Assembly (NCBI RefSeq): GCF_028561565.1 | Contig: NZ_JAQQTE010000001.1 | Coordinates: forward strand, 62,001-126,000 | DNA length: 64,000 nucleotides | From: Gilvibacter sediminis | GTDB taxonomy: Bacteria; Bacteroidota; Bacteroidia; Flavobacteriales; Flavobacteriaceae | Reading direction: 5' to 3' | Shown here: positions 43,440 through 52,736 of the stretch, one piece after another | Layout of the letters: every line of letters begins with the position of its first letter | How positions within the stretch are numbered: position 1 is the stretch's first letter | Made by a program: the position numbers and the translations under genes | Notes under the pieces: generated by a model | Databases searched by the model: none | Seen by the model: the letters and a program-made list of their open reading frames with translations, nothing else | What the model was told of the DNA's origin: nothing

Positions 43440-44699
43440 TTGCAAAAGTCTGCCGCGTTTATACTGTTGTTTTTGCTGACCACTTCCCTGGCCATAGCTC
43501 AGCGACCCGTGGTAACCACGCAAGACAGCATTCCAGAGAAACCGCCTTCTGTCTTTAAAACAGGCTTCTACCCGCTTTCCTTTTTTGACTTTGACCTGCG
43601 CTACTTGCTCAAGTACAACAACTATGAAGGAATCCGATTAGGAATGGGTGGCACCACCAACGACAAGCTTTTTGAGAGCTTGAAGTTTGGCGGCTATTTT
43701 GCCCGTGGTTTTAAAGATCAGGCTTGGAAATTCAGTTTTGGGGGCAGTGTGCGTTTGGCAAAGGAACCTAAATCATGGCTCAGCTTGACCTATGTAGATG
43801 ATATCTCAGAACTGGGTAGTTTCTTTTACTTGACCGACGCACGAGTTTACAATGTTTTTGAACCGCGCCTGGTCAACATCTCGCAATTTTACAAACACCG
43901 AACTTGGCGCACCAACTATCAGCAACAACTCACTCCAAAGATATTGGCGGAGTTCAAACTATCGCGCGCTAACATCACTCAGATTGAAGATTATCAATTT
44001 GAGATCGGCAATGAGGTCTTTTCCAATTACGTCATTGCGGAAGCTACGGCCTCTTTTAGATTTAGTCCAAAAACGAACTTCTTTTTAAGTGAAGACGGTG
44101 AGATTGAATACTTTGACGGGTTCCCAAAGATAACCGCACAAGTGTCGCAAGGACTGCGGAGTTTCTTTGATGGAGATTTTGAGTACATCAAACTAGGGCT
44201 CAAACTAGACTACTATATTAAAAGGACCGATCTGTCCAGCACCAATATTCTCTTGGAAGGGAAATTGGGAATTGGTGATATTCCCCTCACCCACCTTTTC
44301 CATGCCTTCCCGAACAGTCCTACCCGGGATCGGATCTTGCAACGTTTCTCTGTTGCAGGTAGACAGAGTTTTGAGACCATGTATTTTGGGGAGTTCTTTT
44401 CAGATAAATTGATCTCATTGCAAGTACGTCATGCGCTACGTCGTTTTTATATTTCGGATAGAATGAAACCCGAATTGGTCTTTATAACACGGCATGCCTT
44501 GGGGTCTCTGGTACAACGTGAAAGACACCTCGGTTTGGACTTTGACACTTTAGAGCAAGGTTACAATGAGCTCGGCATGGAACTCAACAAAATTTTCTCT
44601 GGTTTTGGACTGAGTTTTGCCTATCGATATGGTGCCTACCACCTGCCTGAATTAGAAGACAACCTTTCCTTTAAATTCACCTTCTACCTTAGTATTTAA
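43440..44699 (+). CDS. Outer-membrane beta-barrel protein (related to the DUF5686 barrel)
   Basis: A 419-aa exported protein with a clear signal peptide (AAFILLFLLTTSLAIAQ). The mature part is rich in alternating amphipathic strands (YEGIRLGMGG, KFGGYFARGFKD, WKFSFGGSVRLAKE) and ends in FKFTFYLSI, a terminal aromatic strand typical of barrels. It resembles the C-terminal barrel of DUF5686 proteins but has no carboxypeptidase-like regulatory domain. The only start giving the signal peptide is TTG at 43440; no in-frame ATG or GTG precedes it after the frr terminator. Function unknown. Confidence 0.65.
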   Translation: MQKSAAFILLFLLTTSLAIAQRPVVTTQDSIPEKPPSVFKTGFYPLSFFDFDLRYLLKYNNYEGIRLGMGGTTNDKLFESLKFGGYFARGFKDQAWKFSFGGSVRLAKEPKSWLSLTYVDDISELGSFFYLTDARVYNVFEPRLVNISQFYKHRTWRTNYQQQLTPKILAEFKLSRANITQIEDYQFEIGNEVFSNYVIAEATASFRFSPKTNFFLSEDGEIEYFDGFPKITAQVSQGLRSFFDGDFEYIKLGLKLDYYIKRTDLSSTNILLEGKLGIGDIPLTHLFHAFPNSPTRDRILQRFSVAGRQSFETMYFGEFFSDKLISLQVRHALRRFYISDRMKPELVFITRHALGSLVQRERHLGLDFDTLEQGYNELGMELNKIFSGFGLSFAYRYGAYHLPELEDNLSFKFTFYLSI

Positions 44700-44738
44700 T
44701 TAACCCGGCAAATCCTCCGCTTTGCCTGTTATTTTAGT

Positions 44739-44746
44739 ACCTTTGC
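44739..44746 (+). promoter_or_regulatory. -7 element of the MMPL gene
   Basis: TACCTTTG, an exact TAnnTTTG match, 20 bp before the GTG start at 44767. Confidence 0.6.
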
Positions 44747-44766
44747 GCGCATTGTAAGCTGTTGTA

Positions 44767-47169
44767 GTGGATAAACTTTTCAGTATAGGATTTTGGGGCG
44801 CCGTGGCCCGTTTCATTTTGCGCAATCGCCTGCTCATGTTATTGGTGATCGCAGGGATGACGGTCTTTATGGGACTGCAATGGAAACATATGCGTTTCAC
44901 CTATACAGAGGCCAACCTACTCCCGGACGAACATGAGGTCAATCTAGCCTACAACAATTTCTTGGAAACCTTTGGAGAAGAAGGGAATTTGATCGTGATC
45001 GGTGTAAAAGACACGGCGATCTTCCAACCCGAGAACTTTTTGGCGTGGGATGCACTTTCCAAAAAAATTGGACAGTACCCAGAAATTGAACTGACCCTGT
45101 CCGTAGGAGATCTGCAGGTATTGAACAAGAACGATGATCAGGAGCGTTTTGACCTGGAACCTTTCATCACAGATTCTATCCCTACGGCAGAACAACTCGC
45201 CTGGTACAAATACCGTCTTTTTGAAAAACTGCCTTTTTACAAAGGGCTTTTATACAGTCCGAACAAGCAATCCATAAGAACTGGGATCTATCTCAAAAAA
45301 GAGTTGGTAAATACACCCGCTCGACGAGATTTTATCATCAACGATCTGATTCCAGAGATCGAGAAGTTTGAGAACACTTACGACATCACCGTTTACACCT
45401 CGGGGATGCCTTATATCCGCACCCTGAACTCACAGAATATCATTGACGAGATTGGATTGTTCATTGGGGCCGCGCTACTAGTGACCTCTTTGATCTTTTT
45501 CTTTTTCTTCAGATCCTTTAGAGCGACCTTCATTTCCATGATCACCGTGATCATTGGAGTAATGTGGGCCTTTGGTATTTTAGGCTTGCTGCATTATGAA
45601 ATTACTGTGCTTACCGCGCTGATCCCACCTTTGATCATTGTGATAGGAATCCCGAATTGCATCTTTTTGATCAATAAATATCAGCAGGAAATAAAATCCC
45701 ACGGGAATCAAGCCAAATCGCTACAACGAGTGATCACCAAGGTTGGAAACGCCACCTTGATGACCAACGTGACCACGGCTTCAGGTTTTGCGACTTTTAT
45801 TTTAACCAAAAGCCAATTGCTTAAGGAGTTTGGTACGGTGGCTTCGATCTGTATCATCGCGATATTTTTACTCTGTCTGTTTATCATTCCGATTGTCTAC
45901 AGTTATATGGCGATCCCGAAATACAAGCACTTAAAGCACTTGAACAAGCGCTGGATAGGCAGCTTTGTATCTTGGATGGAAAACATGGTGAAGCATCACC
46001 GCGTAGCCATCTATGCCGTTTCTGTGATTCTTTTAACGGCGAGCATCATTGGGATCTACAAGATTGAGATCTCCGGAAGTATCATTGAAGACATGCCTAA
46101 AAGCGCGGACTTCTTTAAAGACATCCGCTTTTATGAAAAGGAATATGAAGGCTTGATGCCTTTGGAGATCCTCATTGACACCAAACGTAAAGAAGGCGTA
46201 ATGAAGCTGGCTACCATAAAACGAATGGATAAGCTTCATACCATTATTGAGGAAATCCCTGAATTTTCAAACCCGATCTCTGTGGTCAACTTGGTGAAGT
46301 ATTCCAAGCAGGCTTATTACAATAACAATCCGGAGTTCTATCAGTTGCCCAACTCCCAAGAGCGCACCTTTATTCTGTCCTTCGCCAAAAACTCTTCAGA
46401 AAGCACAGATCTGATGAAAAGTTATGTGGACACCACAGGGCAATATGCGCGGATCACAACCTTTATCAAAGACACGCCAACGGAGCGGATGAATGAAATT
46501 GAAAGCGACTTACTGGAGGAAATTGGAAAGATCTTCCCAGAAGAACGCTACGAAGTCACTTTAACCGGAAAGGCTTTAGTATTCCAAAAAGGAACGAGCT
46601 ATTTGGTGCGCAACCTGATTATTTCTTTATCCCTAGCGATCTTGTTGATTGCAATTTTTATGGCTTGGATGTTCCGTAGCGTGAAGATGATCCTGGTGTC
46701 TTTATTACCAAACCTATTACCCCTATTAGTGACAGCCGGAATGATGGGATTCATTGGTATTCCTATCAAACCCTCAACCATTTTGGTATTCAGTATTGCC
46801 TTTGGTATTTCTGTGGATGACACCATTCACTTTTTGGCCAAGTACAGGCAGGAACTCATCGCCAAAAAATGGAAGATCTCCAGATCAGTTTATGCAGCGC
46901 TCCGTGAAACCGGTGTGAGTATGTTTTACACCTCCATTGTGCTGTTCTTTGGTTTTTCAGTATTTATGATCTCCAGCTTTGGAGGTACAGTGGCTTTAGG
47001 CGGATTGGTTTCGGCCACTTTACTCTTTGCCATGCTGTCAAACCTCATGTTACTCCCCTCCTTGTTGCTTTCTTTGGAACGCAGCATTGCCAACCAGGAT
47101 ACGATGCGAAAACCATCGCTTAGAATCATCTTGGACAAAGAAGAAATTGAATCCCTAAAGGATAAGTAA
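44767..47169 (+). CDS. MMPL/RND-family transporter
   Basis: An 800-aa RND superfamily exporter with twelve predicted helices in two halves, each with a large periplasmic loop (about 45-230 and 435-610). Helix bundles carry SSD-like motifs: ITVLTALIPPLIIVIGIPNCIFLINKY... in the first half and LVFSIAFGISVDDTIHFL in the second, where the Asp-Asp pair resembles the proton-relay residues of MmpL proteins. It probably exports a lipid or hydrophobic compound; the substrate cannot be told. Start codon GTG. Confidence 0.85.
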   Translation: MDKLFSIGFWGAVARFILRNRLLMLLVIAGMTVFMGLQWKHMRFTYTEANLLPDEHEVNLAYNNFLETFGEEGNLIVIGVKDTAIFQPENFLAWDALSKKIGQYPEIELTLSVGDLQVLNKNDDQERFDLEPFITDSIPTAEQLAWYKYRLFEKLPFYKGLLYSPNKQSIRTGIYLKKELVNTPARRDFIINDLIPEIEKFENTYDITVYTSGMPYIRTLNSQNIIDEIGLFIGAALLVTSLIFFFFFRSFRATFISMITVIIGVMWAFGILGLLHYEITVLTALIPPLIIVIGIPNCIFLINKYQQEIKSHGNQAKSLQRVITKVGNATLMTNVTTASGFATFILTKSQLLKEFGTVASICIIAIFLLCLFIIPIVYSYMAIPKYKHLKHLNKRWIGSFVSWMENMVKHHRVAIYAVSVILLTASIIGIYKIEISGSIIEDMPKSADFFKDIRFYEKEYEGLMPLEILIDTKRKEGVMKLATIKRMDKLHTIIEEIPEFSNPISVVNLVKYSKQAYYNNNPEFYQLPNSQERTFILSFAKNSSESTDLMKSYVDTTGQYARITTFIKDTPTERMNEIESDLLEEIGKIFPEERYEVTLTGKALVFQKGTSYLVRNLIISLSLAILLIAIFMAWMFRSVKMILVSLLPNLLPLLVTAGMMGFIGIPIKPSTILVFSIAFGISVDDTIHFLAKYRQELIAKKWKISRSVYAALRETGVSMFYTSIVLFFGFSVFMISSFGGTVALGGLVSATLLFAMLSNLMLLPSLLLSLERSIANQDTMRKPSLRIILDKEEIESLKDK

Positions 47170-47177
47170 ACAGGGGC

Positions 47178-47208
47178 TTGTCGGTGTCTTGACGAACATC
47201 TATATTTG
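47178..47208 (+). promoter_or_regulatory. Promoter of asnS
   Basis: TTG (47178-47180) and TATATTTG (47201-47208) with a 20-bp spacer, 21 bp before the ATG. Confidence 0.7.
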
Positions 47209-47228
47209 CCCCGTATAAAGCGAAAGTT

Positions 47229-48671
47229 ATGAGCTATAAAGAAGTATTAGAGTTGCTCCAAAGCGAGCCTTCCTTACAAGAATTTACTGTACGCGGTTGG
47301 GTGAAATCCTTCCGTTCTAACCGCTTTATTGCCCTGAATGATGGGTCTACTATTAAAAATATTCAATGCGTCGTTGATTTTGAGAATTTTGACGAGGCAT
47401 TACTCAAGCGCATTACCACTGGATCTGCGATTGCAGTAACCGGAACTCTAGTGGCCAGTCAAGGAAGCGGACAAGCCGTTGAAGTAGCTGTTTCTAAAGT
47501 AGAGATCTTAGGAGATGCTGATCCGGAAGAGGTTAAGCTCACCGTACTGTCTCCAAAGCGTCACACCTTAGAGAAGCTACGCGAGCAAGCACATTTGCGT
47601 GTGCGCACCAATACCTTTGGTGCGGTCATGCGTTTGCGCTCTAAGCTGGCTTTCGCAGTGCACGAGTATTTCCAAACCAACGGTTATTACTATATGCACG
47701 CCCCGATCATTACCGGGAGTGATGCAGAAGGAGCGGGAGAAATGTTCCGCGTAAGCACTTTGGACCCTAAGAATCCGCCACTAACTGAGGATGGTGATGT
47801 GGATTATAAAGAAGACTTTTTTGGCAAGGAATCTAACTTGACCGTGAGTGGTCAATTGGAAGCAGAAACCTATGCCATGGGCTTAAGCAAAGTGTATACT
47901 TTTGGCCCGACCTTTAGAGCAGAGAATTCAAATACTTCGCGTCACTTGGCCGAATTCTGGATGATTGAGCCAGAGGTTGCTTTCTGTGATTTGGATGGCA
48001 ATATGGATCTGGCAGAGGACTTTATCAAATACGTTATCAAGTATGCCGTTGAGCATTGTCAAGACGATTTGGCTTTCCTAGAAGAGCGATTGACCAAAGA
48101 AGAATCCAGCAAACCGGCAGATCAACGCAGCCCAATGCCGCTACGCGAGAAATTGGATTTTGTATTGAACAACCAATTTAAGCGCGTAAGCTATACGGAG
48201 GCCATTGACATTTTAAAGAATTCCAAGCCTAACAAAAAGAAGAAGTTTCAATACCCGATTGATGAATGGGGAGCAGATCTGCAAAGTGAGCACGAGCGCT
48301 ATTTGGTAGAGAAGCATTTTAAATGCCCAGTGATCTTGTTTGATTACCCAGCAAACATCAAGGCATTTTACATGCGTCTAAACGAAGATGAGAAAACCGT
48401 TCGCGCTATGGATGTGTTGTTCCCAGGAATTGGAGAGATCGTTGGAGGATCGCAGCGTGAGGAGCGCTATGATGTACTCAAACAAAAGATCGCTGATCTT
48501 GGAATTGATGAAAAGGAACTTTGGTGGTATTTAGACCTACGTAAGTTTGGTACTGCAGTTCACTCCGGATTTGGATTGGGCTTTGAACGTCTGGTTCAGT
48601 TTGTTACGGGAATGGGGAACATTAGAGATGTGATTCCTTACCCTAGAACACCGAAGAACGCGGAATTTTAG
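47229..48671 (+). CDS. asnS: Asparaginyl-tRNA synthetase
   Basis: A 480-aa class IIb synthetase. An N-terminal OB-fold anticodon-binding domain (about 15-105, FTVRGWVKSFR) precedes the catalytic core with motif 2 FRAENSNTSRHLAEFWMIEPE and motif 3 GFGLGFERLVQFVTG. The Asn form rather than Asp is indicated by length and by the AEFWMIEPE signature. Its presence means Asn-tRNA is charged directly. Confidence 0.97.
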   Translation: MSYKEVLELLQSEPSLQEFTVRGWVKSFRSNRFIALNDGSTIKNIQCVVDFENFDEALLKRITTGSAIAVTGTLVASQGSGQAVEVAVSKVEILGDADPEEVKLTVLSPKRHTLEKLREQAHLRVRTNTFGAVMRLRSKLAFAVHEYFQTNGYYYMHAPIITGSDAEGAGEMFRVSTLDPKNPPLTEDGDVDYKEDFFGKESNLTVSGQLEAETYAMGLSKVYTFGPTFRAENSNTSRHLAEFWMIEPEVAFCDLDGNMDLAEDFIKYVIKYAVEHCQDDLAFLEERLTKEESSKPADQRSPMPLREKLDFVLNNQFKRVSYTEAIDILKNSKPNKKKKFQYPIDEWGADLQSEHERYLVEKHFKCPVILFDYPANIKAFYMRLNEDEKTVRAMDVLFPGIGEIVGGSQREERYDVLKQKIADLGIDEKELWWYLDLRKFGTAVHSGFGLGFERLVQFVTGMGNIRDVIPYPRTPKNAEF

Positions 48672-48692
48672 ACCCAGAAAAAGCCAATAGAA

Positions 48693-48727
48693 AACGATCT
48701 TAATTACCTTTTTAAGATCGTTTTTTT
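48693..48727 (+). terminator. Terminator of asnS
   Basis: AACGATCTTA / TAAGATCGTT, a 10-bp perfect stem followed by Ts. Confidence 0.9.
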
Positions 48728-48752
48728 ATAACTTTATGTACAACTCGTTTAG

Positions 48753-50207
48753 ATGTTAAAACAACAACTCAATTTTAAACTCTCTCAAAAGCTATCTCCG
48801 CAGCAGATCCAGCTGATGAAGCTTATTCAATTGCCTACTCAGGCTTTCGAACAGCGCATTGCTCAAGAGATGCAAGAAAACCCAGCACTAGAAGGCGGAA
48901 AGGATCGTACTGAAGAGCGGGAAGATTCCTATGAGGGAGAGCAAGAATACGAGTCCGACGCAGAGAAGATTGAAACAGACATCAATATTGATGACTATCT
49001 GAGCGATGACGAGATACCGTCCTACAAGCTCTCTGCAAACAACTACAGCAGTGATGACGAGGACAAACAGGTACCTTATGCCTCTGGAACTTCCTTTACT
49101 CAGTTTTTAATGACGCAGCTCAATACCTTTCGTTTGGATGAAGAGCAGTCAGAGATCGCTGAATTTTTAGTGGGAAGTGTAGATGAGAGTGGCTACATCA
49201 GACGTCCTGTGATTGACATTATGGATGATCTGGCCTTTACCCAAAACGTATACACTACAGAAGAGAAGATTGAAGAGGTTCTGGAACTGGTACAACAGCT
49301 AGATCCAGCAGGAGTAGGCGCGAGAAACCTGCAAGAATGCCTGCTGTTACAATTGGAACGCAAATCTCCTACAGCAGAAGTGCAATTGGCAATAGATATC
49401 ATTGAGGATGCCTTTGAACTCTTCAGCAAAAAACATTACAGCAAGCTGCAGCACAAATTCAATATCACTGAAGACGAGCTGCGAAACGCCATACATGAAA
49501 TAGAAGGTCTCAATCCAAAACCCGGAGGCACCTATTCCTCCAGCACGCGAATGGTGGAGCACGTAGTTCCAGATTTCACCATCCGAATTGTTGATGGCGA
49601 ATTGGAACTTTCACTCAACGGTCGCAACGCGCCAGAGTTACACGTGTCCAAAGAGTATTCAGACATGCTTAAAGGGTATAAGGCCTCCAAAGAAAAGACG
49701 AAGTCTCAAAAGGATGCGGTACTTTTTATAAAGCAGAAACTAGATGCCGCCAAATGGTTTATAGAGGCCATTAGACAGCGACAACAGACCTTGCTGGTCA
49801 CTATGAATGCCATTATGCATTATCAGCATGAATACTTCCTCAGCGGCGATGAGCGCAAACTGCGCCCAATGATCCTGAAGGACATCGCAGATACCATTGG
49901 TATGGATGTCTCTACGGTTTCTCGAGTTGCTAACAGCAAATATGTAGACACACCCTATGGAACTAAATTGATCAAGGAGTTCTTCTCAGAATCCATGAAG
50001 AATGATCAAGGCGAAGACGTTTCCACAAGAGAGATCAAAAAGATCTTAGAGATCACCATATCAGAAGAAGATAAAAAGAAACCCCTCACCGACGATAAAC
50101 TGGCCAAGATCCTTAAAGAAAAGGGATATCCAATTGCCAGACGCACCGTTGCCAAGTACAGAGAACAATTAGACCTGCCTGTTGCGCGTTTACGCAAAGA
50201 GATCTAA
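48753..50207 (+). CDS. rpoN: RNA polymerase sigma-54 factor
   Basis: A 484-aa sigma-54. Region I is Gln/Leu-rich (LSPQQIQLMKLIQLPTQAFE ending NPALE), an acidic region II follows (about 50-115), then the core-binding domain with PAGVGARNLQECL, the HTH with DIADTIGMDVSTVSRVANSKY, and the RpoN box ARRTVAKYREQL near the C-terminus. All key parts are present. No bacterial enhancer-binding protein gene lies in this window. The next gene starts within its stop codon. Confidence 0.97.
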   Translation: MLKQQLNFKLSQKLSPQQIQLMKLIQLPTQAFEQRIAQEMQENPALEGGKDRTEEREDSYEGEQEYESDAEKIETDINIDDYLSDDEIPSYKLSANNYSSDDEDKQVPYASGTSFTQFLMTQLNTFRLDEEQSEIAEFLVGSVDESGYIRRPVIDIMDDLAFTQNVYTTEEKIEEVLELVQQLDPAGVGARNLQECLLLQLERKSPTAEVQLAIDIIEDAFELFSKKHYSKLQHKFNITEDELRNAIHEIEGLNPKPGGTYSSSTRMVEHVVPDFTIRIVDGELELSLNGRNAPELHVSKEYSDMLKGYKASKEKTKSQKDAVLFIKQKLDAAKWFIEAIRQRQQTLLVTMNAIMHYQHEYFLSGDERKLRPMILKDIADTIGMDVSTVSRVANSKYVDTPYGTKLIKEFFSESMKNDQGEDVSTREIKKILEITISEEDKKKPLTDDKLAKILKEKGYPIARRTVAKYREQLDLPVARLRKEI

Positions 50208-50812
50208 TGGGTATATTCTTACGCATAGCGGCTTATTTGTTTCACCCCTTGTTCATGCCAATGCTTGGGGCTTTTGTGTATTATATGGTGACCCGACGGT
50301 TTTTTGAACCCGAGATCATCCAAACCAAGCTAGTAGCCTTACTTATTGTGACGGTTTGTATACCCGTAGTTTGCTTTTATTTGCTTCGGAATTTAGGGTG
50401 GATCTCCTCCATGAGTTTAGAGACGGTTCGCGAGCGCAAAGCACCGCTAATGATCCAGTGTGTCTTGCTATTGTTGGTCCTAAAAATGGTCTACAACCCC
50501 TATGACACTCCAGAGCTGTACTTCTTCTTTGTCGGGGTCTTATTTGCCACTTTAGCGGCCTTTATATTGGCAGTTTTAGAATTTAAAGCCAGCCTTCATA
50601 TGATGGGTGTAGCTGGTGTGACCTTCTTTGTCTTTGGCCTCAGCGTACACTTTTCCACCAATATGCTCTTAGCATTGGGATTATTGTTCTTCATAAACGG
50701 ATGGGTAGCCAGTTCCAGACTCTATACCCGATCACATACTGCTCCAGAGTTATTGGCCGGAGCGTTCTTAGGCGTTATGCCACAGCTGATCCTTTTGGGT
50801 TATTGGCTATAG
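50207..50812 (+). CDS. Polytopic membrane protein, PAP2-like
   Basis: A 201-aa protein with about six membrane helices. The C-terminal SSRLYTRSHTAPELLAGAFLG resembles the S-R-x-x-x-x-x-H-x-x-x-D/E-x-x-x-G motif of PAP2-type lipid phosphatases, and HMMGVAGVTFF may hold another conserved histidine, but the first PAP2 motif (K-x6-R-P) is not clear. Its ATG overlaps the rpoN stop codon by 1 nt, so it is translationally coupled. Function is tentative. Confidence 0.6.
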   Translation: MGIFLRIAAYLFHPLFMPMLGAFVYYMVTRRFFEPEIIQTKLVALLIVTVCIPVVCFYLLRNLGWISSMSLETVRERKAPLMIQCVLLLLVLKMVYNPYDTPELYFFFVGVLFATLAAFILAVLEFKASLHMMGVAGVTFFVFGLSVHFSTNMLLALGLLFFINGWVASSRLYTRSHTAPELLAGAFLGVMPQLILLGYWL

Positions 50813-51526
50813 GAAATAAAAGAGAATACCGAGCTTAAGCGGTCTAAAATTGAGTACGTTGTCCTCCAGTTTTGCTTCTTGATCAAAGAAGGCGGTAAAA
50901 TTATAGGCCGCGTAGAAATTGATGGTGTTGTATCCTAATAACAGAAAAGCCTCTGCCTGAAAGGGATTAAAGGTCTCAACATTATTGAGCTTAAATCGTG
51001 TGCCATCTTGGACAAAGGTAGCCCGATTCCAATAGGCATAACTAAAGATCACACCCGTGTGTACACGGTAGAATTTGAACTGTTTAGGCGAACTGCTCCT
51101 CCATCTAAACTCCAAGGGTACCTCAACGTGATAAACACTAAAGCGATTGCTCTCAAAGTTGGTCTCCTCATTAAGGACCTGAAACTGTAATTGGTTGTTA
51201 TCATCTTCTGAGATGGCCAGGGTGTTTCCGTAGCGATTGAATCCCAAACCTGCACCCAATCCAATGGATAGGGTTCTGCTGGCATTTACAGGCATATCAC
51301 GTACAAACCCAAAACGGGCACCACCGGTAAAACCGCGGATCTTAACATCGGGAGGTGTATCGGTAAGCAAATTATAGGTCACCCCAAAATAGAACTGATC
51401 CTCTCGGTATTTTTCATCTAAAGGGACACTGTCCTTAACGGTCTCAGTATCATCCAAAGACTGCCCTAACATCAGTGGAGAACTGATTAAAAACAGGCCG
51501 AAAAACAGGAATCTGGATAACATCAT
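50807..51526 (-). CDS. Outer-membrane beta-barrel (porin-family) protein
   Basis: A 239-aa exported protein with a signal peptide (LFFGLFLISSPLMLGQ). The mature chain alternates polar and hydrophobic residues in barrel strands, with DQFYFGVTYN, RFGFVRDM, SIGLGAGLGFNRYG, YHVEVPLEFRWR and terminal LGILFYFL. This resembles the outer-membrane protein_beta-brl/PorT-like group, but I cannot assign it to type IX PorT. I chose the ATG at 51526 (or 51523) because the longer reading to 51565 would begin inside the terminator hairpin of the ExbD operon. It converges with the PAP2-like gene with a 6-nt overlap. Confidence 0.7.
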   Translation of the reverse strand: MMLSRFLFFGLFLISSPLMLGQSLDDTETVKDSVPLDEKYREDQFYFGVTYNLLTDTPPDVKIRGFTGGARFGFVRDMPVNASRTLSIGLGAGLGFNRYGNTLAISEDDNNQLQFQVLNEETNFESNRFSVYHVEVPLEFRWRSSSPKQFKFYRVHTGVIFSYAYWNRATFVQDGTRFKLNNVETFNPFQAEAFLLLGYNTINFYAAYNFTAFFDQEAKLEDNVLNFRPLKLGILFYFL

Positions 51527-51542
51527 TTTAAATATACCGAAT

Positions 51543-51578
51543 AAAAAAACACCTCCAATAATCATGGAGGTGTTTTTA
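51543..51578 (-). terminator. Terminator of the exbB-exbD-exbD operon
   Basis: AAACACCTCC / GGAGGTGTTT, a 10-bp perfect stem with A/T tracts on both sides, 19 nt after the second exbD stop. It sits immediately before the outer-membrane gene at 51526, whose start follows a TATATTTA stretch. Confidence 0.88.
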
Positions 51579-51596
51579 AAGATTAACTAAAAACCT

Positions 51597-52091
51597 TTAG
51601 TTCATATTCTCGAAAACCTGGGCTTGATCCACGGCTTTACGTGTGGTGTAGTTGATCTTGTAAGCTTCTACTTTACGCAGTTCTTGCTTGATGTCACTAA
51701 CCAATCCCATATTGGTTTCGCTGTCTACCTTAAGTGCTGTTGTCAAGAAAGGAATAAGTGCTTCGTTCTTCTTAGCACGCTCAGACTCAATATAGAGTTT
51801 GATATCCTTTACATCAGCAAACTTGTCTCCCAGCTGAATGCGCGCTTCCTGTCCAAATGTAGACTGGTAACGCTCACTAGGCTTCCCGGCATAGATATAG
51901 ATGATACGGTCTTTCTTATCAAGCTTCTCCAATTGGTTTGCCGTTGGCAAAGTGTTTTGGATTTTAAGCGTGTTTTGACGCATCACAGTAGCCACCATAA
52001 AAAAGAACAGTAGCATAAATACAATATCCGGTAGCGAGGCCGTTGAAATTGCCGGTAGATCGCCTCCTTTTTTCTTTTTGAATTTACTCAT
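51597..52091 (-). CDS. ExbD/TolR-family biopolymer transport protein, second copy
   Basis: A 164-aa ExbD-like protein: short cytoplasmic N-terminus, one membrane helix (about 20-40: SLPDIVFMLLFFFMVATVM with the conserved Asp24 that carries protons) and a periplasmic domain. It would form the ion channel with ExbB and energise outer-membrane transport through TonB. Located 27 nt after the first exbD. Confidence 0.88.
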   Translation of the reverse strand: MSKFKKKKGGDLPAISTASLPDIVFMLLFFFMVATVMRQNTLKIQNTLPTANQLEKLDKKDRIIYIYAGKPSERYQSTFGQEARIQLGDKFADVKDIKLYIESERAKKNEALIPFLTTALKVDSETNMGLVSDIKQELRKVEAYKINYTTRKAVDQAQVFENMN

Positions 52092-52118
52092 AGTTTGTTT
52101 GAGTTTAGGGTTAAACGT

Positions 52119-52727
52119 CTACTTTTTTGGTTCGGCTTCGGAAAGTTTTTGTGGAAACAACAACTTTACTTGTTCTATTTGCTCCTTTAGCTTTTCTTTA
52201 TCACCAGTATAGTTACTTCCGTCTTTTACATCGATCTCCATCTGAATAAAGCTCTTGTTAAAGAGACGCTGGGCCTCACGCTCACGAAGCGCGGTGTACG
52301 CGGCTACCAACTCGTTCTGTACTGCGATATAAGCTTTGTAGCTGGTAAAACGGTCATTCTGTAAGGAAATGATCGCCTTATCAGGGTTGTCAGATGATGC
52401 TGGATCTTTCTTACCACGGCAATAGTCACAGCCTTCTTCGCCTGTTCCTCCACCGTTGTCCAAGAACGCCATAGCGGCCTCCTTAAGGTCTTTAATTTCC
52501 ATCACTTCATCTTCTACCAGAAGCAAATCGTCTTTATTAATAAGAACAGTAAAAATGTTCTTTTGCTTAATAATCGGAGGGTCTTCAACATCCTCTATAG
52601 GAGGCAATTTACGACTGATACCGCTGTCTACTTCGATCGTGGTTGTTACCAGGAAGAAGATCAATAGTAGGAAGGCGATGTCCGCCATAGACCCTGCGTT
52701 TACTTCGGGTGCAGATCTTTTTGCCAT
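52119..52727 (-). CDS. ExbD/TolR-family biopolymer transport protein, first copy
   Basis: A 202-aa ExbD-like protein with the helix NAGSMADIAFLLLIFFLVTT, in which Asp16 is the proton-carrying residue, and a longer periplasmic domain containing an inserted CDYCRGKKD loop with a Cys-x2-Cys pair (about residue 98). The loop is not a normal ExbD feature, though Bacteroidetes members often have insertions here. Second of two ExbD subunits in the operon, possibly forming a heteromeric complex. Confidence 0.88.
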   Translation of the reverse strand: MAKRSAPEVNAGSMADIAFLLLIFFLVTTTIEVDSGISRKLPPIEDVEDPPIIKQKNIFTVLINKDDLLLVEDEVMEIKDLKEAAMAFLDNGGGTGEEGCDYCRGKKDPASSDNPDKAIISLQNDRFTSYKAYIAVQNELVAAYTALREREAQRLFNKSFIQMEIDVKDGSNYTGDKEKLKEQIEQVKLLFPQKLSEAEPKK

Positions 52728-52736
52728 ACCTTATAA

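Noticed and set aside
50807-51526. Assignment as type IX secretion protein PorT
   Set aside because: Size and barrel pattern are similar but I see no PorT-specific motif, and the neighbourhood is not a T9SS cluster.
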